Source: an uncultured Cellvibrio sp. (lineage in GTDB: Bacteria; Pseudomonadota; Gammaproteobacteria; Pseudomonadales; Cellvibrionaceae). Taken from it: a DNA stretch of 19,605 nucleotides. Where the stretch lies: assembly GCA_946886255.1 (NCBI GenBank), contig CAMPIG010000032.1, positions 1 through 19,605 on the forward strand, given 5' to 3'. The notes beneath the pieces were generated by a model. That model searched no databases, was not told the origin of the DNA, and was given only the letters and a program-made list of their open reading frames with translations. The position numbers were made by a program, and so were the translations under genes. Positions 1 through 8,479 of this stretch are shown in pieces (within the stretch, counting starts at the first letter, position 1; every line of letters begins with the position of its first letter).

Positions 1-1238
1 TTGCCCAGGAACCGCCTTTTGCGGTGGCGCAAACTCCTTCCAGTATCGACGATATTTTTGGCTCTCCCTTACGAACCGGTCAATCCTTCGCTGATCCTTT
101 TGTCAGCTCAGGTGCTATACCTGATGATTTCTCTCTTGAACCCGGCCTTGAGACTGATCCACTTGCGGCTCTGGACAAGTTGCATGGTGGTTCTCTGCAG
201 CCCGACCCGCTGGGCCATGACCAGTCGCTGTTCGGCGGCGGCCACGATCCATTTCCAACGGATGATCAGCATTATTCTGGCGGCAGTCAGCTGGATTATT
301 CACCGGGGCTTGATCAATCAATCAGTTGGCCCGACTCTAATCAGGAAAACATGATTCCTGAAGATTGGGAGGATGATCTTTTGGGAAGTGGACCATTGTC
401 TGGCTCTCCATTTTCACCCCCTCCGTCAGCACCGTCGGCGCGGGAAATTAATCTTGAGCCTGTTCCTGTTGCTCCGCAACCTCGACCACAAAGACCGGCT
501 CCACCGGCACGTGAAGTTACACCTCTGCCATCGGAGCACATACCGACGCCTGAACCAGTTACTCCGCCGCCAAAACCGGTAAAACCTGTTGCGGAACCCA
601 AGCCCCAGGCGCCCACTAGACCCCAGGCACCTGTCAGCGTGTCATCGGTTGATCGGCGCCTGGTTACGGCGATGGGGCTCGATGTCAGCCGTCTCAGCGA
701 CGACCAGGTCAACGAAATTAGTGACATGGCCGGTGAACTTATGCGTGAAATTGTAGATGGCATGATGCAGGTGCTGCGCTCGCGTACCAGCATCAAAAAT
801 GAATTTCGTATGAACGTCACTACCATCCAGCCGGTGGAAAACAACCCATTGAAATTCTCTGTAGGTGTCGATGATGCGCTGGAGAATATGTTTATTAAAA
901 AGACCAACGCTTATAAAAAACCGGTAGAAGCATTCCGCGAAGGTTTTCAGGAAATCGCAGAACATCAGATAGCCATGATTGCGGGTATCCGTCATGGCTT
1001 TGAACGCATGATGGAGCGTTTCAACCCGGAAAATCTGGAAAAGAACTTTAATAAGCAGGGCAAGGGTGGGGTTATTCCCGGGATGCAGAAAGCCAAATAT
1101 TGGTCCAGCTATGCAGAATACTACGCCGGCTTTGTCGACAACATGGAATCCTCTTTTCAACATTTGTTTGGCAGCGATTTCGTGAATGCCTATGAGGATC
1201 AATTGCGAAAACTTGCCGCTGCGCGCAAGAAAAAATAA
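1..1238 (+). CDS. tagH: T6SS FHA-domain scaffold TagH/Fha, 5' end missing
   Basis: This is the C-terminal part of the T6SS-associated forkhead-associated protein, which reads phosphothreonine and helps switch the secretion machine on. The reading frame is open from base 3 with no stop, so the gene begins upstream of the window; the GTG at 24 is only the first start-like codon inside it. Seen here: an acidic, Gly/Asp/Ser/Pro-rich low-complexity linker (about 40-400), a Pro-rich spacer (about 400-640), and a helical domain (about 650-1235) that matches the C-terminal T6SS FHA-associated domain, with signatures such as LVTAMGLD, IVDGMMQVLRSR, NPLKFSV and YYAGFVDNME. It ends in a basic RKKK tail. 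The phosphopeptide-binding FHA domain itself, normally N-terminal, lies outside the window. It sits 33 nt before tssJ and shares a locus with its probable kinase and phosphatase. Confidence 0.93.
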   Translation, partial: AQEPPFAVAQTPSSIDDIFGSPLRTGQSFADPFVSSGAIPDDFSLEPGLETDPLAALDKLHGGSLQPDPLGHDQSLFGGGHDPFPTDDQHYSGGSQLDYSPGLDQSISWPDSNQENMIPEDWEDDLLGSGPLSGSPFSPPPSAPSAREINLEPVPVAPQPRPQRPAPPAREVTPLPSEHIPTPEPVTPPPKPVKPVAEPKPQAPTRPQAPVSVSSVDRRLVTAMGLDVSRLSDDQVNEISDMAGELMREIVDGMMQVLRSRTSIKNEFRMNVTTIQPVENNPLKFSVGVDDALENMFIKKTNAYKKPVEAFREGFQEIAEHQIAMIAGIRHGFERMMERFNPENLEKNFNKQGKGGVIPGMQKAKYWSSYAEYYAGFVDNMESSFQHLFGSDFVNAYEDQLRKLAAARKKK

Positions 1239-1259
1239 TTAACGTGTTTATCTACATAT

Positions 1260-1265
1260 GGAGAG
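1260..1265 (+). promoter_or_regulatory. Shine-Dalgarno site of tssJ
   Basis: GGAGAG lies 6 nt before the ATG at 1272 and supports that start, which places a proper lipoprotein signal at the N-terminus. Confidence 0.6.
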
Positions 1266-1271
1266 ATTGTT

Positions 1272-1772
1272 ATGTCGTGTTTACGTGTGTTGCGAGGGCT
1301 CCTGATTGTGGCATTGGGTTTGTTGGTCCTATCAGCCTGTAGCTCATCCAAGAGCCGTGTTGGCGGCGTGTTGAATCTGGATACCGACCTGAAACTGACA
1401 TTTGAAGTTGATAGCAACATTAATCCGGACGATAACAAACGTCCATCACCGGTGTTTGTGCGCCTTTATCAACTTAAATCGGCTACATCATTTAACAAAG
1501 CAGATTTTATTGATCTCTACGAGCGTGATGAAGAGTTGTTGGGAGGCGACATTATCAGCAAGCAGGTGTTAAAACCGATTGCACCTGGTGAAGCCCGAAC
1601 TGAACGGTTTGTCCTCGAAAGTGGCGTGACCCAGATTGCGCTTTACGCTGAGTTCTCTCAGTACCGGGGTTCTAATTACAAAGTAGTTTTCCCGGTCACT
1701 GCAAACAATATCATCCGGAATGCGGTTACCGTGAAGATTTCAGGAACTGATATTTCCATTGTAGAAAAATAA
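1272..1772 (+). CDS. tssJ: T6SS outer-membrane lipoprotein TssJ
   Basis: TssJ is the outer-membrane lipoprotein that anchors the TssJLM trans-envelope complex by binding the periplasmic part of TssM. The 166-residue product starts with a basic, hydrophobic signal peptide and a lipobox LSAC, so the mature protein should begin at lipidated Cys23, followed by Ser/Lys/Gly linker residues. The mature part has the usual TssJ pattern: a beta-rich domain with PVFVRLYQLKS, FNKADFIDLYE, the phrase LKPIAPGEARTERF, and a final strand rich in Val/Ile. Length and gene order (between the FHA gene and tssK) are typical. The ATG has a GGAGAG ribosome site 6 nt upstream. Nothing is broken or missing. Confidence 0.96.
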   Translation: MSCLRVLRGLLIVALGLLVLSACSSSKSRVGGVLNLDTDLKLTFEVDSNINPDDNKRPSPVFVRLYQLKSATSFNKADFIDLYERDEELLGGDIISKQVLKPIAPGEARTERFVLESGVTQIALYAEFSQYRGSNYKVVFPVTANNIIRNAVTVKISGTDISIVEK

Positions 1773-1775
1773 TTC

Positions 1776-1793
1776 AACCCGTTAAACGGGTTT
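1776..1793 (+). terminator. Short hairpin between tssJ and tssK (possible attenuator)
   Basis: AACCCG and CGGGTT pair around a TTAAA loop directly after the tssJ stop, followed by only a few T residues. Written out, the arms AACCCGTT and AACGGGTT are perfect complements. The stem is short and the T tract weak, so partial termination, RNA processing or 3'-end protection of the tssJ message are all possible; tssK is clearly meant to be read through. Confidence 0.4.
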
Positions 1794-1811
1794 CATCGCA
1801 GCGAGATTACT

Positions 1812-3146
1812 ATGTCATTAGACAGCAGAGTGGTTTGGTCTGAAGGAATGTTCCTGAATCCTCAGCATTTCCAGCAACAGGATCGGTATATTGAGCGTTA
1901 CGTTGACAGCAAGTGTTCAGCCTATGGTGCATACGGCTGGGGCGTGCATGAGTTTGAGGTTGACCAGCAGTTATTGAAGCTTGGAAAAATCTCCTTGCTG
2001 CATGCCAGCGGTATTTTTCCTGACGGCACCCCCTTTAATTTTCCTGAAACAGATGATGCACCTCCGGTATTGGAGGTGCCCCCCGGTATCCATAATTGTG
2101 TGGTTTACTTGGCTGTTCCGGTGCGTCGGCCAGGTGCTGTTGATGTGCTTCCCAAAGACAACTCTCAAGGTTTAGCTCGCTATTATTCAAATGAACTCCA
2201 GGTGCGCGATGTGACCGTGGAAGGTGGTGATAGCCAAACACTGGATATTGCCAAATTACGTTTACGTCTGTTATTGGAGACCGATGATTTAAGTGGCTAT
2301 GCCTGTATTGGTTTGATTCGTGTTGCAGAAGCGCGCGATGACAAGGATATCTTATTGGACGAGCAATACTTTGCTACCTGCCTGGATTGCAAGGCGGTGC
2401 CGCGGCTGTCCGGTTTTATTCCCGAATTGGCCGGATTGTTACATCACCGTGGTGAATCTATTGCTGGGCGTTTAGCTGATGCGCGGCGGGGCGGTACGGC
2501 GGAAATTGCCGATTATATGTTGTTGCAGTTGGTCAATCGTCTTGAACCTTTTGTTAATCATCTAGCTAATATCAAAGGTCTGCATCCGCTAGCTTTGTAT
2601 TCCGAGTTTATGCAGATGGCTGGTGAACTGTCTACCTTTGTTACCAAAACCAAACGACCGGCCAGTTTTCCTGTTTATCTCCATGACAATTTGCAGCAAA
2701 CCTTTACCCCGGTGATGAGTGCGCTACGTGAATGCCTGTCCATGGTTTACGAGCAAACTGCTATTGCGTTGAACCTGGTAGAGAAAAAATATGGTATTCG
2801 GGTGTCGGAAATTGCCGACAGATCATTGTTGTCTTCAGCCATGTTTGTATTGGCTGTGCGCGCCGATGTTAAGGATGATGTCATTCGTTCCCGCCTGCCG
2901 GCTCAAATCAAGATCGGTCCGGTTGAGCGCATCAGGCAATTGGTGAATGCCGCCATGCCGGGCATTGTGATCAAGCCACTGCCAGTGGCTCCACGACAAA
3001 TCCCTTTCCGTTCCGGCTATACCTATTTTGAACTTGATCGTCACAGTGAATTTTGGAAAGAGCTGCAACAATCCGGTGGGTTTGCATTGCATTTGGGTGG
3101 TGATTTCCCCGGGATTGAGATGGAATTTTGGGCTATACGGCAATAA
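1812..3146 (+). CDS. tssK: T6SS baseplate-to-membrane connector TssK
   Basis: TssK links the cytoplasmic baseplate to the TssL/TssM membrane complex. The 444-residue length is the family norm. The N-terminus has the very characteristic run VVWSEGMFLNPQHFQQQDRY, followed by the long beta-rich shell region and the helical middle (EIADYMLLQLVNRLEP, HLANIKGLHPLALYSEFMQMAGEL). The C-terminal head domain includes YTYFELDRHSEFW and ends FPGIEMEFWAIRQ, as expected. The start is the ATG at 1812, with a weak GCGAG ribosome site just upstream. It lies between tssJ and tssL in the common tssJ-K-L-M order. I see no frameshift or missing region. Confidence 0.97.
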   Translation: MSLDSRVVWSEGMFLNPQHFQQQDRYIERYVDSKCSAYGAYGWGVHEFEVDQQLLKLGKISLLHASGIFPDGTPFNFPETDDAPPVLEVPPGIHNCVVYLAVPVRRPGAVDVLPKDNSQGLARYYSNELQVRDVTVEGGDSQTLDIAKLRLRLLLETDDLSGYACIGLIRVAEARDDKDILLDEQYFATCLDCKAVPRLSGFIPELAGLLHHRGESIAGRLADARRGGTAEIADYMLLQLVNRLEPFVNHLANIKGLHPLALYSEFMQMAGELSTFVTKTKRPASFPVYLHDNLQQTFTPVMSALRECLSMVYEQTAIALNLVEKKYGIRVSEIADRSLLSSAMFVLAVRADVKDDVIRSRLPAQIKIGPVERIRQLVNAAMPGIVIKPLPVAPRQIPFRSGYTYFELDRHSEFWKELQQSGGFALHLGGDFPGIEMEFWAIRQ

Positions 3147-3157
3147 TTTTTTTACGT

Positions 3158-3185
3158 AGCGAACCTGATAGATAAGCGAACCTGA
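3158..3185 (+). repeat. Tandem 11-bp direct repeat upstream of tssL
   Basis: AGCGAACCTGA occurs at 3158-3168 and again at 3175-3185, a 17-bp period, in the 54-nt gap between tssK and tssL. The second copy ends just before the tssL ribosome site (GGGAG at 3190-3194). It could be a binding site or only a local duplication; no function is shown. Confidence 0.55.
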
Positions 3186-3200
3186 CAAAGGGAGCGTGCA

Positions 3201-4106
3201 ATGTCTCCGGACGATTCTGATAAAACCGTTTTCAAACAACCTGTGCCGGGGGGCGACCGCACGGTCATGCGTCCTACACCCGGAGGTCGGGCTGGTTCGC
3301 AAACCAGTGTCCCGCCAGCATCAAATATTCCTCAGCCCGGGCGAGCTTCTGCCGGCCCGAGCCCAACACGCGCACCAACCATGGATGCCGGGGCCGCTTA
3401 TTTTCGCACCGACCAAGGGTTAAATCCGCTGGTTAATGCGGCTTCTACATTAATCGCCGTCTTCGAAAAAACCCGACAGTCTTTAAGCCATCCTGACGTT
3501 GGCGGGTTGCACCAACGTTTGGTGAATGAAATTAAAGCCTTTGAAGCGCGTATTCGTGATCAGGGGGTACGCCAGGAAGTCATTCTCTCGGCGCGTTATT
3601 TAATGTGCTCTGTGCTCGATGAAGCAGTCCTGAATACACCTTGGGGTAGCGAGAGCGCTTGGGGCCAGAGGACGCTTCTGAGTGTATTTCATGGAGAAAC
3701 TTCCGGCGGTGAGAAGTCGTTCCTGATCCTCGATCGTATGCGTCAAACGCCGGCGGACAACCTCGATATTCTTGAATTGTTTTATATCTGCCTGAGCCTG
3801 GGTTTTGAAGGCAAATACCGATTGATGAGCCGTGGGCGAGATGCCCTGGACCAGATTCGTGAAGAGCTGTTTGCTATTATCCGGCGCCATCGAGGTGAAT
3901 ACGAGCGAGCACTTTCGCCCCGCTGGATGGGACTGGGGAACATGCGTAACCCTTTGACTGAATATATTCCTATGTGGGTTGTTGTTGCGCTGGTACTGGT
4001 GATCCTGTTCTTCGGTTATTCGGGTTTCCGTTATTGGTTGTATGTTTCAGCAACACCGGTAACCGAAGAGCTAATCAATATTTCGACAGAAAACCAAACA
4101 CCGTAA
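3201..4106 (+). CDS. tssL: T6SS inner-membrane protein TssL (DotU/IcmH type), short form
   Basis: TssL is the inner-membrane partner of TssM and binds TssK in the cytoplasm. The 301-residue protein has three parts. Residues 1 to about 72 form an unusual Pro/Gly/Thr-rich, probably disordered tail. The DotU cytoplasmic helical domain follows (about 73-250), with NPLVNAASTLIAVFEKTR, YLMCSVLDEAVLNTPWG and LDILELFYICLSLGFEGKYR. A single membrane segment near the C-terminus includes WVVVALVLVILFFGYSG. There is no OmpA-like peptidoglycan-binding extension, so this is the short type. The tail contains DKTVFKQP (Thr9) and DRTVMRP (Thr21), which resemble the repeated Thr motifs at the N-terminus of the kinase encoded at 9283. 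In Agrobacterium TssL is phosphorylated near its N-terminus and then bound by Fha. The same is inferred here. GGGAG precedes the ATG by 6 nt. Confidence 0.96.
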   Translation: MSPDDSDKTVFKQPVPGGDRTVMRPTPGGRAGSQTSVPPASNIPQPGRASAGPSPTRAPTMDAGAAYFRTDQGLNPLVNAASTLIAVFEKTRQSLSHPDVGGLHQRLVNEIKAFEARIRDQGVRQEVILSARYLMCSVLDEAVLNTPWGSESAWGQRTLLSVFHGETSGGEKSFLILDRMRQTPADNLDILELFYICLSLGFEGKYRLMSRGRDALDQIREELFAIIRRHRGEYERALSPRWMGLGNMRNPLTEYIPMWVVVALVLVILFFGYSGFRYWLYVSATPVTEELINISTENQTP

Positions 4107-4175
4107 TTTGCCCGCCATGTGAAGGCGTGGCTACAGGTTGGGGCCGCCACGGAGTATAAAAGAGATCAGGTTTCT

Positions 4176-7100
4176 ATGAAAAAAATTGGACGTTTTTTTA
4201 CCAATCCCATTGTTATATCGCTGTTCGGCTTGTTGCTGATATCGTTGTTGATATGGTTTGCCGGTCCCTATATTAAATTTGGTGAAGCCAATACCGCTCC
4301 CTTGGGCAGTGTGACCGCACGCCTGGTTGCCATTATGGTGATCATTGTGCTGTGGGGGTTAAACAATCTGCGCATCCAGTTGCAAAACAATAAAAGCAAT
4401 CAGTCATTGGTGGAGGACCTGCAGCAGAATAATACCGACTCTCAAGCCAATATTGTTTCTGAACAAGCCACCGAAGAAATTCATCAAATCAACCAGCGTT
4501 TTACGCAGGCCCTTGCGACGCTCAAGAAGCTGAAATTTAAAGGCAAAGGTAAAAACAAGGCGCTGTATGAGCTGCCCTGGTACATCATTGTCGGTCCACC
4601 GGGTTCCGGTAAAACCACCGCTTTGGTTAACTCCGGACTGGATTTTCCTCTAGCCGAGCAATTCGGTAAAGGTTCGTTGCAGGGTGTTGGCGGAACGCGC
4701 AACTGTGATTGGTGGTTTACCAATGAAGCCGTATTGATTGATACCGCCGGGCGCTACACTACGCAGGATAGCCACCGTGTCGTTGACAGTTCTGCCTGGG
4801 AGGGCTTCCTGAATCTGCTCAAACGTAATCGCCGTCGCCGTCCCATCAACGGCGCTATCGTGGCAATCAGTTTGCATGATCTGCTCATTCAAACTGAAGA
4901 AGAACGCATCATGCATGCCAAGACAATTCGTATGCGTCTTGACGAGCTGATGGATAAACTGGAGATACGTTTCCCTATTTATCTGCTGTTTACCAAATCA
5001 GATCTGGTATCCGGTTTTAGCGAATTTTTTGAAGATCTGGGTAAAGAAGAGCGCGATCAGGTCTGGGGAGTTTCACTACCCAATGCGCCTAAAGTGGCAC
5101 AGAGCCCTGATTTTGATTTTCTTCATGAAGAGCTGAGCAAACTTTCCAGCCGTTTATATGATCGTGTGTTGTGGCGGATGCATCAGGAGCGAGATGTAAA
5201 ACGTTGTGCGGCCATTGAGGGTTTTCCACAACAAATGGAAAACCTGAATACCATCGTCGAATCTTTTGTTAAACAAACGTTCGTTCAAAACCGCTACCAA
5301 TTCCAACCCTACTTGCGCGGTGTTTATTTCTCCAGCGGTACCCAGGACGGCACACCGATTGATCGTCTCATGACATCCGTCGCCGCCAATTTTGGTTTTG
5401 CGCGCGACGTAGCGCAACTGCCAACACAGCGGGGCAAAAGCTTCTTTATTTCACGTCTGTTCCGTGAAGTTATCTTTCCTGAGGCGGAACTGGTCGGTGT
5501 TAATACACGTTATGAGCGCATTATCCGCTGGTCTCAGCGGGCTGCGTATGTGGGCCTGGCAGCGCTGACGCTGATTGTTATTGTCGTGTGGAGTGGCAGC
5601 GTCACACGTAACAAGATGTATATGTCTGAAGTAAACACCTACGTTGATGAATATAAAGAAGAAGAGAAGCGCTTGAGCCGGTGGAACAGCGATATTCGTA
5701 CTGTGCTACCACCACTCAATGCACTGGCCAAAGCCAGCATTGTTTACAATCAGGAAAATCATCCCTGGTTGTCCGGCATGGGGCTTTACGATGGTCGCGT
5801 CGATGCAGAGGCGAATCGCAGTTACGAAGTCAAACTCAAGACATTATTTTTGCCCAAGTTGCTGGAAACCCTGGAGACGGTGCTAAGGCAGGGAGATCCT
5901 GAGGGAGACTTATACAATACCTTCCGTATCTATGTGATGTTCAATAAACTCGAACACATGGAAAAGCCAATCATCAAGGAATGGTTTGAATCATACTGGG
6001 ATAAAGTTTTCCATGGCGAAGGTACTCGCAGGCAGGAATTGAAAGCTCACCTGAACGCGTTGCTTGAGCAAGATTTACAGCCGTCGAATTTAAATGAGCA
6101 ACTGGTTGCCCAGACGCGCGCGTCTTTATTGCGCGTTCCGGTATCGCAACGGGTTTACAGTCGAATCAAATCGCACTCTGAGTACAACCAGCGTGTTGAT
6201 ATGCTGAACTTCTACGGTGAGTCTGTCCGCACGACTTTCAAGATGGACGAGCGCGCGCAATCTGCATTGTCTATTCCCGCGTTGTACACCATCCAGGGTT
6301 ATAAAAACGTTGATTTCTCCGTTGATTCACCAGTGGTCTCAGATGTAATTAATGAGCGTTGGATTCTGGCTGATGAAGATGACAAGAACGTTGATTTTAT
6401 CAATCAGGATCTGGATGAGATCAGCGAGCAGGTAAAAGAACATTACCTCGCGGATTACACCAAAATCTGGACCAATGTTTACGACAGTTTGCATGTTGCT
6501 AACTTCTCCAGCCTGCGTGAAGTCAATGATGTATTAACCAGCATGGTTGATCCGGTTTATTCACCCTTGCTTTCAGTATTGCAGGTGGGTAAAACCAATA
6601 CGCAGTTGACACCACCGTTGCTGGATAATCTGGCGGATAAAACGGCTGAAGGCACCAGAACAGATCGCGCTGTGGATTATCTGGCCAGTAAAGTAGAAGG
6701 GACCGTGGTTGATAAGCGCTTCCATGAATTGAATCTGCTCTTGCAGGAATCATCTCGCAGTCCTGCGCCCATTAATGCCACTATGCAACGCCTTGAACAG
6801 CTCAAAGAATTTGTTCAGGAAATTACGCTGGCTCCGGACCCAAACCAGAAATCCTTCGAAGTCGCCAAGGCGCGTTTCCAGAGTGGTGCGGCTAATCCCA
6901 TCACTGCATTGCGGGCTTACGCAAAATCGACGCCTGAGCCGGTGCAGCGCTGGCTTACCTCCTTGTCGGATGAAACCTGGCGGATTGTGTTGCAGTCTGC
7001 GCATCAGTATGTCAATTCAGAATGGCGCGCGCGAGTTTATAGCCCGTACGCACAGGGACTGGCGGGTCGCTATCCGTTAAATCGCTCATCGAATGATGAG

Positions 7101-7721
7101 TTGGCTTTGCTGGATTTCAGCACGTTCTTTAAACCTCAAGGAACCATTGACCAATTCGTTAAAGAATTCATGGAGCCATTTATTGAAACGCGTGGTAACT
7201 GGGCTAATCGCTCAGTTGATAACTACAGTATCGGATTCTCTTCGACTGCGATTAACCAGTTACAGCGCGCGGCAAGTATTCGCAATATTTTCTTCCGTCA
7301 AAACCCTGAGACGCCCAGCATCAGTCTTGAATTGCGTCCTTACACGATGAGCAGGGATGAAGCATTATTTACCCTGGACCTGGGTGACCAGCGTATTACC
7401 TACAATCACGGGCCGAAGTTCTGGAAGCCGGTTGTCTGGTCTGGCGATAACGATGCCCGCCGTATTCGGGTCATCTTCGAAGACCTTAATGGTTCAGTCT
7501 ATGATCGGGCTTACACCGGTCCGTGGGCATGGTTCCGCTTGATGGACAATTCAGACATTAAGGCAACAACGCAGTCGAACGTCTATTTAATTACCTTCAG
7601 TACCGGTAGTGGCGGCGGTGCCACTCCGCGCAAGATCGTTTACGAAGGTAAGGCAACGAGCATTCATAATCCGTTTAAAAACGATTTGTTGGGTGCGTTC
7701 AGATGCCCGGAGTCTATTTAA
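4176..7721 (+). CDS. tssM: T6SS inner-membrane NTP-binding protein TssM (IcmF type)
   Basis: TssM spans the inner membrane and reaches TssJ through a large periplasmic part, forming the core of the T6SS membrane complex. I chose the ATG at 4176 (1181 residues) because it gives the classical beginning MKKIGRFFTNPIVI leading straight into the first membrane helix, with AGAGATCAGG just upstream. An in-frame GTG at 4119 would add 19 polar residues. Order: two membrane helices (about 9-30 and 45-66), a cytoplasmic GTPase-like domain with intact Walker A GPPGSGKT (residues 140-147) and a DTAGRY switch, a third membrane helix (about 457-476), then about 700 periplasmic residues covering the IcmF middle and C-terminal domains. 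Full length for the family. The stop codon abuts the start of tagF, suggesting translational coupling. Confidence 0.97.
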   Translation: MKKIGRFFTNPIVISLFGLLLISLLIWFAGPYIKFGEANTAPLGSVTARLVAIMVIIVLWGLNNLRIQLQNNKSNQSLVEDLQQNNTDSQANIVSEQATEEIHQINQRFTQALATLKKLKFKGKGKNKALYELPWYIIVGPPGSGKTTALVNSGLDFPLAEQFGKGSLQGVGGTRNCDWWFTNEAVLIDTAGRYTTQDSHRVVDSSAWEGFLNLLKRNRRRRPINGAIVAISLHDLLIQTEEERIMHAKTIRMRLDELMDKLEIRFPIYLLFTKSDLVSGFSEFFEDLGKEERDQVWGVSLPNAPKVAQSPDFDFLHEELSKLSSRLYDRVLWRMHQERDVKRCAAIEGFPQQMENLNTIVESFVKQTFVQNRYQFQPYLRGVYFSSGTQDGTPIDRLMTSVAANFGFARDVAQLPTQRGKSFFISRLFREVIFPEAELVGVNTRYERIIRWSQRAAYVGLAALTLIVIVVWSGSVTRNKMYMSEVNTYVDEYKEEEKRLSRWNSDIRTVLPPLNALAKASIVYNQENHPWLSGMGLYDGRVDAEANRSYEVKLKTLFLPKLLETLETVLRQGDPEGDLYNTFRIYVMFNKLEHMEKPIIKEWFESYWDKVFHGEGTRRQELKAHLNALLEQDLQPSNLNEQLVAQTRASLLRVPVSQRVYSRIKSHSEYNQRVDMLNFYGESVRTTFKMDERAQSALSIPALYTIQGYKNVDFSVDSPVVSDVINERWILADEDDKNVDFINQDLDEISEQVKEHYLADYTKIWTNVYDSLHVANFSSLREVNDVLTSMVDPVYSPLLSVLQVGKTNTQLTPPLLDNLADKTAEGTRTDRAVDYLASKVEGTVVDKRFHELNLLLQESSRSPAPINATMQRLEQLKEFVQEITLAPDPNQKSFEVAKARFQSGAANPITALRAYAKSTPEPVQRWLTSLSDETWRIVLQSAHQYVNSEWRARVYSPYAQGLAGRYPLNRSSNDELALLDFSTFFKPQGTIDQFVKEFMEPFIETRGNWANRSVDNYSIGFSSTAINQLQRAASIRNIFFRQNPETPSISLELRPYTMSRDEALFTLDLGDQRITYNHGPKFWKPVVWSGDNDARRIRVIFEDLNGSVYDRAYTGPWAWFRLMDNSDIKATTQSNVYLITFSTGSGGGATPRKIVYEGKATSIHNPFKNDLLGAFRCPESI

Positions 7722-8450
7722 GTGAACCAAATGAAACCAATCGGACTGTTTGGCAAACTACCTGCTCACGGAGACTTTATCTACCGTGACTTACCGAGCA
7801 ACTTTATCAATACCTGGGATGCCTGGCTCCAGGGGTATATAGGCAGCTCACAGGAACAGATTGGTGAATCCTGGCTGGATATCTACCTGACAAGCCCGAT
7901 CTGGCGTTTTGCCTTTTCCGAAGGTGTTATTGATCAATATGTCTGGGCCGGCATCATGCTGCCCAGCGTTGATCGGGTAGGGCGCTATTTTCCCTTTTCG
8001 ATTGCTACGCGGTTACCATCCGGCCTGAATCCTTTGGAGTTAATCAACCAAAATCGTTGGTTTGAATCTGTTGAAGATGCAGCGTTGAAAGCACTTGAGG
8101 GCCAATTGCAAATCGACGATCTGGTCGAAGAAATCAATCGTCATCGCCTCGATCAAACCTGTATTTATGCCCCGGCTGCACCATCCACCAATAAATCAGG
8201 TTCCATCATCAAGATGGATTTCGAGGAGCAGTCACCGCACTCCATGTACTCCTGGTTACTTGACACATCCTTGCGTGAAAGCTTGTCGAGTTATAGCGTA
8301 TGGTCCACCCAAGGTTCACAACAACTCGAGCCTTGCTTGTTTTATTCTCGGGGCCTTCCTCAGATGCGTGGCATTGCCGCTATGATGGATGGCCAATGGG
8401 ACTTTCGGGGTTGGCACGAACCCTACCGGCTTAAACCTGTGCAGCAATAG
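7722..8450 (+). CDS. tagF: T6SS accessory regulator TagF
   Basis: TagF is a cytoplasmic protein that holds T6SS assembly back after translation; in Agrobacterium it acts through the Fha protein. The 242-residue product begins with the family hallmark GLFGKLPAHGDFIYRDLP and keeps the PIWRFAF, GIMLPSVDRVGRYFPF and SWLLDTSLRESLSSYSVW segments of the DUF2094 family. The GTG at 7722 follows the tssM stop without a gap and has GGAG 9 nt upstream; an ATG at 7731 would shorten it by three residues and has no well-placed ribosome site. In some species TagF is fused to PppA. Here the two are separate adjacent genes 29 nt apart. Confidence 0.95.
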   Translation: MNQMKPIGLFGKLPAHGDFIYRDLPSNFINTWDAWLQGYIGSSQEQIGESWLDIYLTSPIWRFAFSEGVIDQYVWAGIMLPSVDRVGRYFPFSIATRLPSGLNPLELINQNRWFESVEDAALKALEGQLQIDDLVEEINRHRLDQTCIYAPAAPSTNKSGSIIKMDFEEQSPHSMYSWLLDTSLRESLSSYSVWSTQGSQQLEPCLFYSRGLPQMRGIAAMMDGQWDFRGWHEPYRLKPVQQ

Positions 8451-8479
8451 AGCACGCGTGCCACTAGCGGAAATAGTGA

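Noticed and set aside
642..1202. 186-codon open frame on the minus strand within the TagH gene
   Set aside because: It is antisense to a well-supported conserved domain and shows no recognisable family pattern.
4126..4151. CGTGGC/GCCACG inverted repeat before tssM
   Set aside because: Six-bp arms with a 14-nt loop and no other support; probably chance.
4119..4175. Upstream GTG start for tssM adding 19 residues
   Set aside because: The ATG at 4176 gives the usual TssM beginning just before the first membrane helix and has a better-placed purine-rich ribosome site.
8452..8461. Perfect 10-bp palindrome GCACGCGTGC between tagF and pppA
   Set aside because: Too short for a stable hairpin, no T tract, and no matching second site; a chance palindrome is likely.
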